64,000 nt of DNA, taken from contig JASDFA010000006.1 in assembly GCA_035772735.1 (NCBI GenBank), positions 69,704,001 to 69,768,000 on the forward strand, given 5' to 3'. The stretch is from Datura wrightii. Taxonomy: Eukaryota; Streptophyta; Magnoliopsida; Solanales; Solanaceae. Of this stretch, positions 9,746 through 19,242 are shown piece after piece. The translations under genes and the position numbers were made by a program. Each line of letters opens with the position of its first letter. Position 1 is the stretch's first letter. The notes beneath the pieces are model-generated. The model ran no database searches. It had not been told where the DNA came from and was given only the letters and a program-made list of their open reading frames with translations.

Positions 9746-11677
9746 GTTGTTCAGGGTCGGGCAGTTTTTCAGTTCTTTCCTCCAGGGGTATTTTTATATT
9801 TTCCCAGACTTTTTAACTTGAAACCATTTCATTTTGGGTTCGTATACGAGAGAATTAAAGGGATTAGAATGACCCTTTCCCTTCATTTCTCTCAACTCCC
9901 TCAAGAACAATGCGTAGAAACTCTGACAGAAAGCATAGAGCAGGAGCAAGGGTTAATTTTCTTCTCAGTTTTTCTTAGGGATTTTCACCAGGATTTCTTC
10001 TATAGGTATGTGGGAATTCAGCAAAGAGAGTTTTCTCCCCTTGCGTCCCCTAAAACCCTCTCTCTGTTAACTTTCAGTTCTAACCCTGAAATTACGAAAT
10101 TTAAGATATTGTTATGGTTCTTGATTAATTCTTGTGGAATTCAAATTTATGTTCATTATAGTTAATTTTCGCCAGTTTGAGACTAAACTGATGCCTATTC
10201 CAGTGAAGTAAGATTTTTAGCCTAACTTTGGAGCAGAAACTAGAATCCAGTGTTTGTTGGATTATTGAGTCATGCTCTAAAATCCTTCAAAGTTAGGAAA
10301 TTCCTATAGTATTTGTATGTATCAGAAACTCAATATCGTTTAGAAATTTATCTACTCAGTATCATTCAGGAATGTCAGTTCAACTTTAATCACAGTATTA
10401 GAATGTTTCAGCTAATGTCAGTTGATTAGTTTGACTATAGTCTTTTCTCGAGGTGTCAGCGGTGCCTCTTAGTTATCAGACTCAGACTCATATTTCAGTT
10501 ATTTGGTCCATTAGGCGGTCATGATATTCTAATTATAGCTCTGACCAGCCCCTGGACCCCACTTCAGTTATTAGTTTGTTCTCTAGACGGTTACGACGCT
10601 TCTAGATAAGCAGATCTGACCCTTCTTAGAACTCAGTTCTGAATCTAGTCCTATAAGACGCTTAGGGAACTCTCTAATATTATCCCTGGTTCACTATAGT
10701 CTTTGACCCCAGTATTGAGCTATCCTCTTGTCAGTAGTAGTAGTAATAGAATTATCCAGTGGGAGTAGGATTTAGCACCAAAAGGGCCGATGTTCCAGCG
10801 CACCCAGGTTCCAGAACTACGTTGCCGCCGTAGGTTATATATTTACTTGGCCTCATGCCCCCCCTTTGATAGTGATTCTCACAGTCCATTCCTTTATACC
10901 CTGGAAGGTATATTGGGTCCTACTAGTGGGGTGTATACATCGGACTCTACGTCTAGCTCACATGGTTATATGTTGGTTATAGCCTCTCCCACTATCCAGT
11001 ACAGTTTACTATCAGATTCCTCAGTCCAGATCAATTTAGTGCAGTATTTCAGACTCAGTATTTAAGACTTAGGACATGTTTATGACCATCAACCAGGTTC
11101 ATTTTTGAACATTTTAGTTTATTGTTAGTTGTATCTATTTCAGCATTTCAGTTGGCCATATCTTGTCACATCAGTTCAGTTACCAGTTCTATCATGCTAT
11201 TCATGGTTCTCTCACTTACTCAGTACATTCAATGTACTGAAGCATACTTTTATGCTGTATCATTTGATGATATAGCTGCAGGTTCTCAGACTCAGCACTG
11301 CTAGATGCCACAGTTCAGATTCTCTGCCTAGTAGTTGAAGTGTGAGTCCTCATCATCCGAGGGAATTATTTCTTTCTTTCAGTCATTATTTAGTTTCAAT
11401 TAGACTTAGAGTTAGCTGGGGGCTTGTACTAGCAACTACTCAGTTAGACGGCTTTCAGATAGACATGATTTTCAGATTTTCTAGTATTATTCAAGTGTTC
11501 TGAATTTTATAATTTCAGACTTGTCTTTCCTAAATGTTTTATGATTTTATTTGAAAGTTCCGCTATGCATGTTTACTCATAATGATAGTGAATGATAGAC
11601 CAGGAGTTAACATGGGATCACTTGTTACTTCAAGTACCGTGTTACGTCCAGGGTGTAGACTCGGGGCATAACAAACT

Positions 11678-11689
11678 TGGTATCGGAGC
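11678..11689 (+). promoter_or_regulatory. Primer-binding site of T1 (tRNA-iMet type)
   Basis: TGGTATCGGAGC lies 4 bp after the 5' LTR. It differs at one base from TGGTATCAGAGC, the site complementary to the 3' end of plant initiator tRNA-Met used by many chromoviruses. Confidence 0.75.
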
Positions 11690-11770
11690 ACTAGGTTTAG
11701 AGTATCCTTGGAATGTTTGAAAGCCGCATCGAGTAGAGTCCTTTTCATGGGTGCGAAGCAAGCCAAACTT

Positions 11771-11839
11771 ATGACGAGGAGGCTACGAGATGTTATTAGG
11801 AAAATCTCCCTTTTGTTCATATTCCTTATTGTGCGTTAA
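11771..11839 (+). CDS. Short leader ORF before gag (T1), possible uORF
   Basis: ATG at 11771 opens a 22-codon frame beginning MTRRLRDVIRK and ending at TAA 11837-11839, upstream of gag at 11895. The first codons are conserved in T3 (minus strand from 48312, MTRRLRDII) and in T5 (minus strand from 56653, MTKRLWNV). Downstream residues are not conserved, so the block may be an RNA signal rather than a peptide. Confidence 0.3.
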   Translation: MTRRLRDVIRKISLLFIFLIVR

Positions 11840-11894
11840 AGTTCAATTCTAGAAATGTCCTTCTAATTCGTGCTCTCCTTAATTTTAGTGAACC

Positions 11895-13030
11895 ATGCCT
11901 CCTAGACACGGTAATAGAAGGAGGGCCGGAAATGCCAACAGATCAGCCCCCACCAGCCCCAGCAGCTCTTCAGGATGATTCGGTTTCTACCGCAGAGTTT
12001 AGAGCGGCCGTTCAGTTACTGGCTCAACTCATGACCAATCAGGTGAATCAACAGGTGGTTCCGATTGCCACAAATGGGTCAACAGCAGCTGCTCGGGTAC
12101 GAGATCTTACCTGGATGAATCCTATAGATTTTCACGAAATAAAAGTGGGGGAGGACCCCCAAGAGTTTGTAGATGAGGTCAGGAAGATTACCCACATTAT
12201 GGGTGTCAGCTCCTCCGAGAGCGCTGACCTGGCTGCCTACCAACTTAAAGGGGTAGCCCAGGTTTGGTATTAATAGTGGAAGGAGGGGCGGTCAGCGGAA
12301 GCAAGACCATTGGAGTGGAAAGAATTCCGCACCACTTTCCTGGATAGGTTTCTCCCCCGGGAGTTGGGGGAGGCTAAGATGGAAGAGTTTATGAACCTAC
12401 GACAAGGCAACTGTATAGTGGAGGAGTATGCTTTGGAGTTTACTAGGTTATCAAAGTATGCTCTAGAGATGGTGGCTGAGCCAAGGGCTCGCATGCTGAA
12501 GTTCGTTAATGGAGTATCTATTCTGGTCCTCAAGGAGTGTAGGACTGCGATTCTAATCAAGGACATGGACCTCTCTATCCTGATTGTTTATGCCCATCAG
12601 ATTGAGGTCGAGAAGTTGAAAGATATGGAGCGTAAGAACAAGCGGGAAAGAATTGGTCGTTTAGATTTTGGCCACCAGAGATCTGGCGGTAGTAGCCTCC
12701 CACAGCAGCAACAACAGAGGGCCCCAACACCTTGCTCAGCCAGCGCCCCAACCTTTCAGTCTTGCCAGGATCGGAGGGGTGGGTCATCTAGCACTCAGTC
12801 TCAGGCCCACAGTACAGGGAACAGGTATCCAGCTTGCCCCAAGTGCGGCAAGAATCATCCTGGCGAGTGTCTACAGGGTAGAGAGGGCTATTTTGTATGT
12901 GGAAAGCTTAGGCAGCGACTTAGAGAGTGCCCGTCAACAGGGAGAGGGAGATCACAATCCACTACCTCAGCAGCTCCAGCAGGCCAAACAGCTCAGCAGG
13001 CCAACTCATCAAGTACAGATGGCGGTCAGC
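11895..13030 (+). pseudogene. Gag of Tekay T1
   Basis: ATG at 11895 (MPPRHGNRRRAG) matches the start in T3 (MPPIRGNGKRAG). An indel near 11930 shifts to the frame 11932-12273, which ends in TAATAG. The same frame then continues from 12310 through the capsid core (EWKEFRTTFLDRFLPRELGE, EEYALEFTRLSKYA) to a nucleocapsid knuckle CPKCGKNHPGEC at 12835-12870, followed by a degenerate second knuckle (CGKLRQRLREC). It forms one polyprotein with protease and RT. Confidence 0.85.
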
Positions 13031-13560
13031 GCCAGAATCGTTTCTATGCTCTATCTTCTCGTCAGGATCAGGAAAGCTCACCTGACGTAGTTATTGGTAT
13101 GTTACATCTCTTCCATCTAGATGTATATGCCCTCTTAGATCCAGGAGCTACTCTTTCATTCATGACTCTGTATATTGCAGTTCAATTCAATATAAGTCCA
13201 GAGGTCCTCTCAGAATCATTCTCAGTCTCTACCCCGGTTGGCGAGTCAGTTAGAGCCAGCCGAGTGTATAGAAACTTCCCAGTCTCAGTCCTGAATAAAG
13301 TAATTTCAACTGATCTCATAGAGCTAGACATGGTAGACTTCGATCTTATTCTCAACATGAATTGGTTACACTCCTGCTATGCCTCAGTTGACTGCAGAAC
13401 TAGAGTTCAAATTCCAGTTTCCGAATGAACCAGTGTTAGAATGGTTGGGCAGCAGTTTAGCACCTAAGGGTAGGTTTATTTCCTTCCTAAAGGCCCAGAA
13501 ACTCATTTCCAAAGGATATCTATATCTTCTGGTTTGGGTCAAGGATTCCAACTTTGAGAC
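13031..13560 (+). pseudogene. Aspartic protease of Tekay T1
   Basis: The catalytic DPGAT lies at 13138-13152 (YALLDPGATLSFMT). It is fused in frame to gag in 12310-13428, and reading then passes to the overlapping frame 13379-13741. The C-terminal FDLILNMNWLHSCYASVDC corresponds to the end of a chromovirus protease. The catalytic motif is preserved, but frames on both sides are broken. Confidence 0.8.
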
Positions 13561-13995
13561 CCCAGCCATACAATTAGTTCCAGTTGTCAGTGAGTTCCTA
13601 GATGTATTTCCTGAAGATCTTCCCGAAGTTCCTCCTGAACGAGAGATCGACTTCGGAATAGATCTCCTCCCAAACACTCAACCCATCTCCATCCCTCCTT
13701 ACAAAATGGCTCTAGCTGAGCTTAAGGAGCTGATGGAGTAGTTAAAGGATCTTCTTGATAAGGGTTTTATCAGACCCAACATATCTCCCTGGGGTGCTCC
13801 AGTGCTATTCGTGCATAAGAAAGTCGGTACCCTCAGAATGTGCATAGATTACCGTCAGCTGAACATGGTCATAGTTAAGAACAAGTATCCTCTACGCATA
13901 ATTAACAATCTGTTTGACCAACTTCAGGGAGCCAGCTGTTTCTCCAAGATCGATCTCAGGTTAGGGTACCATCAGCTAAGGTTAGAGAGTGTGAC
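13561..13995 (+). pseudogene. Reverse transcriptase of Tekay T1, N-terminal part
   Basis: This part contains LPEVPPEREIDFGIDLLPNT, then SPWGAPVLFVHKKVGTLRMC and IDYRQLNMVIVKNKYPL, which are RT fingers and palm motifs, with a TAG at 13739-13741. It is cut at 13995 by a solo LTR and resumes at 16537. The palm motif just before the cut (FSKIDLRLGYHQLRL) is recognisable. Confidence 0.85.
13991..13995. repeat. Left target-site duplication of the solo LTR
   Basis: GTGAC here is repeated exactly at 16532-16536. Removing the insert plus one copy joins the two RT halves without loss. Confidence 0.9.
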
Positions 13996-16292
13996 TGTCA
14001 CACCCCGCCTTGGGGGGTATGACTGGCACCTAGTGTCCTACTAGAACCTGAACTGCTAGACTGCTGAGCCTGAGCACGTCTGGTGCCTGGCTGGCTCTAA
14101 CTCAGATTCAGGGAAACAACGAGCTATATGACGGCTGTAAATATAGCCTCCGTCTGACTAGGCCTATAGCCACCTGTACCTGTGCTGACAGCTAACCAGA
14201 AACATATCAATATAGGGAAACCTATGCGGGACGACAAGGCCACCATGCTGTTTAGTTATCTGTAACTCAACAATGAAATACTGGATAGCTACGTGACCGG
14301 TAAGGTCACCACTACTGTCAAGCTATGGCCCCACACGGCCAACATAAAGGAAACAGAAGTACTAACAGCTAAACAACTGCACGGCCTCACACGACCGGCT
14401 CATCTGACCACAGGGAGATATATACAGACTGCAAGCCTCTAGGACCAACAATAGAAATGATTGGGACAGGGCCCCGACCTACCCATACTGTACAACAAAA
14501 GAAAATGAAATACACCTCTGCAATTCAGTCTCCGGATGATAGGAGATGAATACTCGATCGCTGACAGAAATCACGAGGGATCGCCTCCTCGTCTATGAGT
14601 ACCTGCAGGCAAGTAATGCAGCGCCCCACCGGGCGTCAGTACCGCTGGTACTTAGTATGTAAAGCAATAACTGAAAGAAATATCTGAAAACAACAATACA
14701 ACTGATGAAACTGAAATAGGAAGGAATAAATTAACTGTCTGATAATGTAAATCATACCTACTCTTAATTATACTGGAAGGAGTAGGAGTCATACCTGTAG
14801 ATTTATCGTTCTACTGTCCATCTACTCGTATCTACTGTAACGTGGCATAACATATCATAACATAATATAGCACACACAAACCTTACCCGGCCCCCATAAG
14901 CCGGGAGGTACAACCAGCACAGAATACACCCCTACCCCGGTCATCCCATCTCCTATAATAGCTATAAGCATCCTGCCGGTCCCCTGGGTATGCACTTGGG
15001 CTCGTTGAGCCCCTGACTATAACTGTACCTGAGTCCGGAGGACTCCTGAATTAACACCCGGGCGTATCCGCTCGACAGGGGTGTGTAAGGGCCGACCAAG
15101 GCACAATATGGGGAAAACTGGCATCCCATCTTTGTCCCCTGTGGGACGGCATGCCACTCCGTAGAGCGACGTATCCTCGTTCTCTGGCAGACGAGTTGAT
15201 ACAGCTATTAACCCTGGGGCAGTCAGGGATGCTAGGTAATCCAACCCCAAGACAATATAGTGGTCTCAACTAGTAATACTATCTGCATATATCACATGCT
15301 GAAGCTAATAATTATAATGTATCTGTGTCTACTGTATGCTGAACTAGTGATAGCGATATGTATGTACTTAATTCATGCTGAGACTGATAATAGTGTATAT
15401 GTACAAATATAATCTTCTGCCATACTGTACTGTATACTGAGTTTCTGTAATAACATGATTTACTATCCCTAACATGCTTCCTAAACTTCATTTTTAACCT
15501 ATCATTCTACTTCTGAGATGCCTTACAGATATTACATTGTTTTACTGGGTTTCAACTGAATCTGATAATATCCTACATTCTGTATTACATCACACACTGG
15601 GCATGCTGTGTAGTTCCTAACACTTGTATTAGAATCTATATCGTGCTAGCAAGTTTCATGCTAATTATAACATAATGCTTCTAATATCGTACCAACATTC
15701 GTAATAAACATAACACATGACTTCAGAATATTCTACTGGCCTTTAAATTACTTTACTATACCGAGCTTACTAACTTGCCGAGGAAACTAGCTTTACATAC
15801 CTTATCCTCGACTATTCGTCTGTCGGACGAGGCTCGGCCAATACTTCAACTATTTCTCCCAACTGCATTCATGAATATGTCAATTAATACTAAATATAGC
15901 TTTATTTTAAAGAACAACGTCACTTTCGATATAATTTATAGCCTAAACTTAGGCTTATCGAAAGACGGTCGAAAACTCGCTATTTTTCAGAGGTCCAGAA
16001 GGGAGAAATATTCACACCACAGCTAGAAACACATAGACACTAGTTTGGAGCAATTCTACATACCTTAGCTCGGTAGCTCGACGATTCGTCGACCGTATTT
16101 CATGAAACTAAATCCGTAGGAATGCTCTCTGCTGCTAAATACCTCAGTATCTGAGGTTAATTTGAGTTTGGACAATGTTTGGCAGCGTAATCGGACGAAA
16201 TTATATTACCCCCTTCGTTCTCTCCTCTCCTCTAGTTTTTCCTCTCTGTTTCACTGGAAATTTATAAGTTTAAATGAATTAAAACCGAAGTG

Positions 16293-16310
16293 GGGCTTTA
16301 TATACTTGGG
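16293..16310 (-). promoter_or_regulatory. TATA box of the solo LTR
   Basis: The minus strand reads AAGTATATAAAGCCCC. The GC-rich motif block lies immediately upstream on that strand (16323-16415), the same layout as LTR-A. Confidence 0.5.
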
Positions 16311-16322
16311 CCTGGACAAGGC

Positions 16323-16415
16323 CAACGTGTCACGGAGCCAACGCGGAGGCTTCACCTCCGTGACACGCTGCCATCGCGGAGGGGCTCTGCCTCGGCTCCT
16401 CCCGCGATGGTTCGA
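16323..16415 (-). repeat. GC-rich palindromic motif block in U3 of the solo LTR
   Basis: It contains CCATCGCGG, CTCCGCGATGG, TCACGGAGG and CCTCCGCGTTGG on the minus strand. The 26 bp at 16323-16348 match 2691-2717 of LTR-A apart from a one-base gap, although the rest of the two LTRs shows no evident similarity. Confidence 0.75.
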
Positions 16416-16531
16416 CAGGTTATCCGTCCGATCCTTTCCCGGGCCTTCCTCTAGCACGTATGGCTTTCAAATATGCCTAACCACCGTGCGAATAGGCCAT
16501 CTAGGTGTCGGAAATCTTACGGGGTATAACA

Positions 16532-16798
16532 GTGACATACTGAAAATAGCATTCAGAACTCGGTACGGTCACTAGGAGTTTGTGATAATGTCCTTTGGGT
16601 TAAGGAACGCCCTGGCAACCTTCATGGATTTGAAAAATAGGTCTTCAAGCAGTACCTGGATATGTTCGTCACTGTATTTATCATGAAATTCTAGTTTACT
16701 CCAGAAATGAAGAAGAGTATGTTCATCACCTAAGGTTAGCATTACAGACCCTCAGAAATCTCCAGTTATTTGCCAAGTTCAGCAAGTGTGAATTCTGG
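16532..16798 (+). pseudogene. Reverse transcriptase of Tekay T1, C-terminal part, catalytic site lost
   Basis: RT resumes with the second GTGAC copy and KIAFRTRYGH. The catalytic VDD region (about 16674-16700) reads VFIMKF followed by a stop where T3 has VFVDDILVYS, owing to a one-base deletion and substitutions. The enzyme is therefore dead even without the LTR insertion. Confidence 0.8.
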
Positions 16799-17524
16799 TT
16801 GAAGTCTGTGACTTTCTTGGGTCATGTGGTCTCAGGTGAGGGGATAAAAGTAGATCCCTATAAAATAGCAGCAGTGAAGGATTGGTCCAGACCTACCTCT
16901 CCTACCGAAATTAGGAGTTTCCTTGGCTTAACAGGCTATTACCGATGGTTTGTGGAAGGTTTCTCCTCCATAGAATCCCCTCTGACCAAGTTAACCCAGA
17001 AGAAGGTGAAATTTCAGTGGTCGTATGAGTGCGAGAAGAGTTTTCAGGAGTTAAAGACTCGACTCACTACCGCTCCAGTTTTGACCCTTCCAGAAGGGAC
17101 AGGTGGGTTTGTTGTATATTGTGACGCCTCCAGAGTTGGACTTGGTTGCGTTTTGATGCAGCGGGGCAAAGTGATAGCCTATGCCTCCAGAAAACTCAAA
17201 GTCAATGAGAAGAATTATCCGAATCATGACTTGGAGCTGGCAGCGGTGGTGTTCGCGTTAAAAATATGGAGACACCACATAGATGTGTTCACAGATCACA
17301 AGAGCCTTCAGTATGTGTTCATCCAGAGGGACCTAAACCTGCGTCGGAGATGGTGGTTGGAACTCCTAAAGGATTACGACATGAGTGTGTTGTACCACCC
17401 ACGCAAGGACAATGTGGTGGCGGACGCCCTAAGCGGACGGTCTATGGGAAGTGTAGCTCACATTGAGGAAGGCAAGAGGGAGCTAGCAAAAGAGGTTCAC
17501 AGGCTTGCCCGGTTAGGGGTGTAG
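16799..17524 (+). pseudogene. RT thumb and RNase H of Tekay T1
   Basis: A 241-codon open stretch covers the RT connection (FLGHVVSGEGIKVD, IRSFLGLTGYYRWFVEGFS) and RNase H (YCDASRVGLGCVLMQ, HDLELAAVVFALKIWRHH, DVFTDHKSLQYVF, VVADALSG). RNase H removes the RNA strand of the RNA-DNA hybrid. The catalytic acidic residues appear present. It ends at a TAG and the integrase follows. Confidence 0.88.
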
Positions 17525-18592
17525 TTGGTGGATTCAGCTGAAGGTGGCATGGTAATGCAAAACGGGTCAGATTCATCCTTGGTAGTAGAAGTCAAATCCA
17601 GATAGGATGAGGATCCCATTTTACTTAAACTTAAGGAAGTAGTCATCAGAAAAGAGATAGAAGCTTTCTCCCAAGGGGGAGATAGGGTGCTCCGTTACCA
17701 GGGCAGGTTATGAGTACTGGATGTTTGTAAGTTGAGACAACAGATACTGGCCGAGGCAAACAACTCGAGATACTCTATTCACTCCGGTGCTACTAAAATG
17801 TACCGCGACTTGCGGGATATTTACTGGTGGAATGGCATGAAAAGGGTTATCTCTGAATTTGTAGCGTAGTGTCCGAACTGCCAGCAAGTCAAGGTAGAAC
17901 ACTAGAAACCCGGAGGCATGACTCAAGATATTAGTATACCCACTTGGAAGTGGGAAGAACTAATTATGGACTTCATTACAGGTCTACCCCGGACTCAGCG
18001 GCAGCATGACTCGATCTAGGTAGTAGTAGATCGGATAACTAAGTCAGCTCACTTCCTCCTGGTCAAAACCACAGACTCAGCCGAGGATTATGCTAGACTT
18101 TATATTCGGGAGCTAGTCAGACTTCGTAGGGTGCCCTTATCTATTATCTCAGATAGAGGTACCCAATTCAGCTCTCACTTCTAGAAGTCTTTTTAGAAAG
18201 GACTAGGTACCTAGGTCAAGTTCAACACAACCTTTCACCCGCAGATTGATGGTCAAGATGAGCGGACCATTCAAACCCTAGGAGATATGTTGAGGGCGTG
18301 CGCAATCGAATTTAAGGGTAGTTGGGATGACCATTTGCCTCTTGTTGAGTTCGCGTACAACAACAACTACCATTCCAACATCCAGATGGCTCCATTTGAA
18401 GTATTGTATGGTAGAAGGTGTAGATCGCCTATAAGGTGATTTGAAGTTGGTGAAGCTACCTTGATAGGGACAGATTCAGTGCATGAGGCAATGCAGAAAG
18501 TTCAGCTCATCCGAGAAAGGTTAAACAGCTCAGAGCCGTCAAAAATCTTATGCCGACGTGCAGACAAAAGAGTTGGAGTTTGCAGTTGACAA
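17525..18592 (+). pseudogene. Integrase of Tekay T1, many nonsense codons
   Basis: The HHCC zinc-binding part (SIHSGATKMYRDLRDIYWW ... CPNCQQVKVEH) and the catalytic core (MDFITGLPRT, PLSIISDRGTQF) are readable in one frame but cut by TAG codons, including those at 17903-17905, 18017-18019 and 18182-18184. These three fall on the same codons as stops in T4. The intact codons, seen in T3 and T6, are CAG or TGG. Confidence 0.85.
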
Positions 18593-18985
18593 TTGGTTAT
18601 ACCTGAAGATTCACCCATGAAAGGGGTGATGAGATTTGGGAAAAAGGGAAATCTCAATCCACGATATGTAGGACCCTATAAGATTCTGAGACGGAATGGT
18701 AAGGTGGCCTATGAGCTAGAGTTACCTTCAGAACTAGCAGCAGTACACCCAATTTTCCATGTGTCACTTCTGAAGAAGTGCATCGGTGATCCAACTTCAG
18801 TAGTGCCATTGGATAGTGTGGATATAAGGGATAGTCTCACATATGAGGAGGTACCAGTCCAGATCCTTGAACGCCAGGTTCATAAGCTGAGGAATAAGGA
18901 GATAGCTTCAGTCAAGGTGCTTTGGAGAAATCAGCAAGTTGAGGGAGCCACGTGGGAAGCAGAAGCAGACATGATGGCTAGATAA
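18593..18985 (+). pseudogene. GPY/F module and chromodomain of Tekay T1
   Basis: It contains MKGVMRFGKKGNLNPRYVGPYKIL (the GPY/F module, read in two halves), then LERQVHKLRNKEIASVKVLW and GATWEAEADMMAR, the chromodomain core that places the element among chromoviruses. Chromodomains at integrase ends can direct insertion to chromatin with particular histone marks. The reading ends at the TAG at 18983-18985. Confidence 0.85.
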
Positions 18986-19229
18986 CCTCACTTGTTCCCC
19001 TCCAGTTCAGACTCAGAATCAGGTATTAGATCCCTTCTCAATACTCTACTCAGTTCCGTACTCATCAGCCTTATTTAGATTTTCTACGTGCATTCTAGTT
19101 GCATCAGCTTTGTTAGTACGGTTAAGTCAACCCGGAGTCATTACTCCTCCAAAAATCAGTCATAGCCTCAATTTTATATATCTCAGCTCTTTTCCTAATT
19201 TTGGTCTTCATTCGAGGACGAATAATCCT

Positions 19230-19242
19230 AAGGGGGAGATAT
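19230..19242 (+). promoter_or_regulatory. Polypurine tract of T1
   Basis: AAGGGGGAGATAT lies immediately before the 3' LTR. T3 and T6 have nearly the same tract directly before their LTRs. Confidence 0.8.

Larger units (their letters stand above)
9131..11673 (+). repeat. 5' LTR of Tekay T1
   Basis: About 2.54 kb, starting TGTAACACACCG and ending GGGGCATAACA. It aligns along its length with 19243-21733. Its U3 holds a palindromic motif block (about 9215-9745). A block at 10773-10838 (AGCACC ... GTTCCAGCGCACCCAGG ... ACTACGTTGCC) is conserved in four other LTR families in the window. It carries a 34-bp tandem duplication absent from the 3' copy. Confidence 0.9.
13996..16531 (-). mobile_element. 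Solo LTR of a Tekay-like family inside T1
   Basis: This 2536-bp segment begins TGTCACACCCCGCC and ends GGGGTATAACA on the plus strand. It is flanked by perfect GTGAC repeats and carries no coding region. The minus-strand reading (TGTTATACCCCG ... GGGTGTGACA) resembles the LTR start and end of T6 (TGTTATACCTCGG ... GTAGTGACA), so the LTR lies on the minus strand. A minus-strand TATA box (16293-16310) with a GC-rich block upstream of it supports this. A solo LTR results from recombination between the two LTRs of a full element. Confidence 0.88.

Noticed and set aside
9716..10165. Plus-strand 149-codon ORF
   Set aside because: It lies wholly inside the T1 5' LTR; the 3' LTR copy does not keep the frame, and no domain is visible.
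15051..15269. Overlapping minus-strand ORFs of 72-77 codons
   Set aside because: They lie inside the solo LTR, with no known protein similarity and no conservation evidence.
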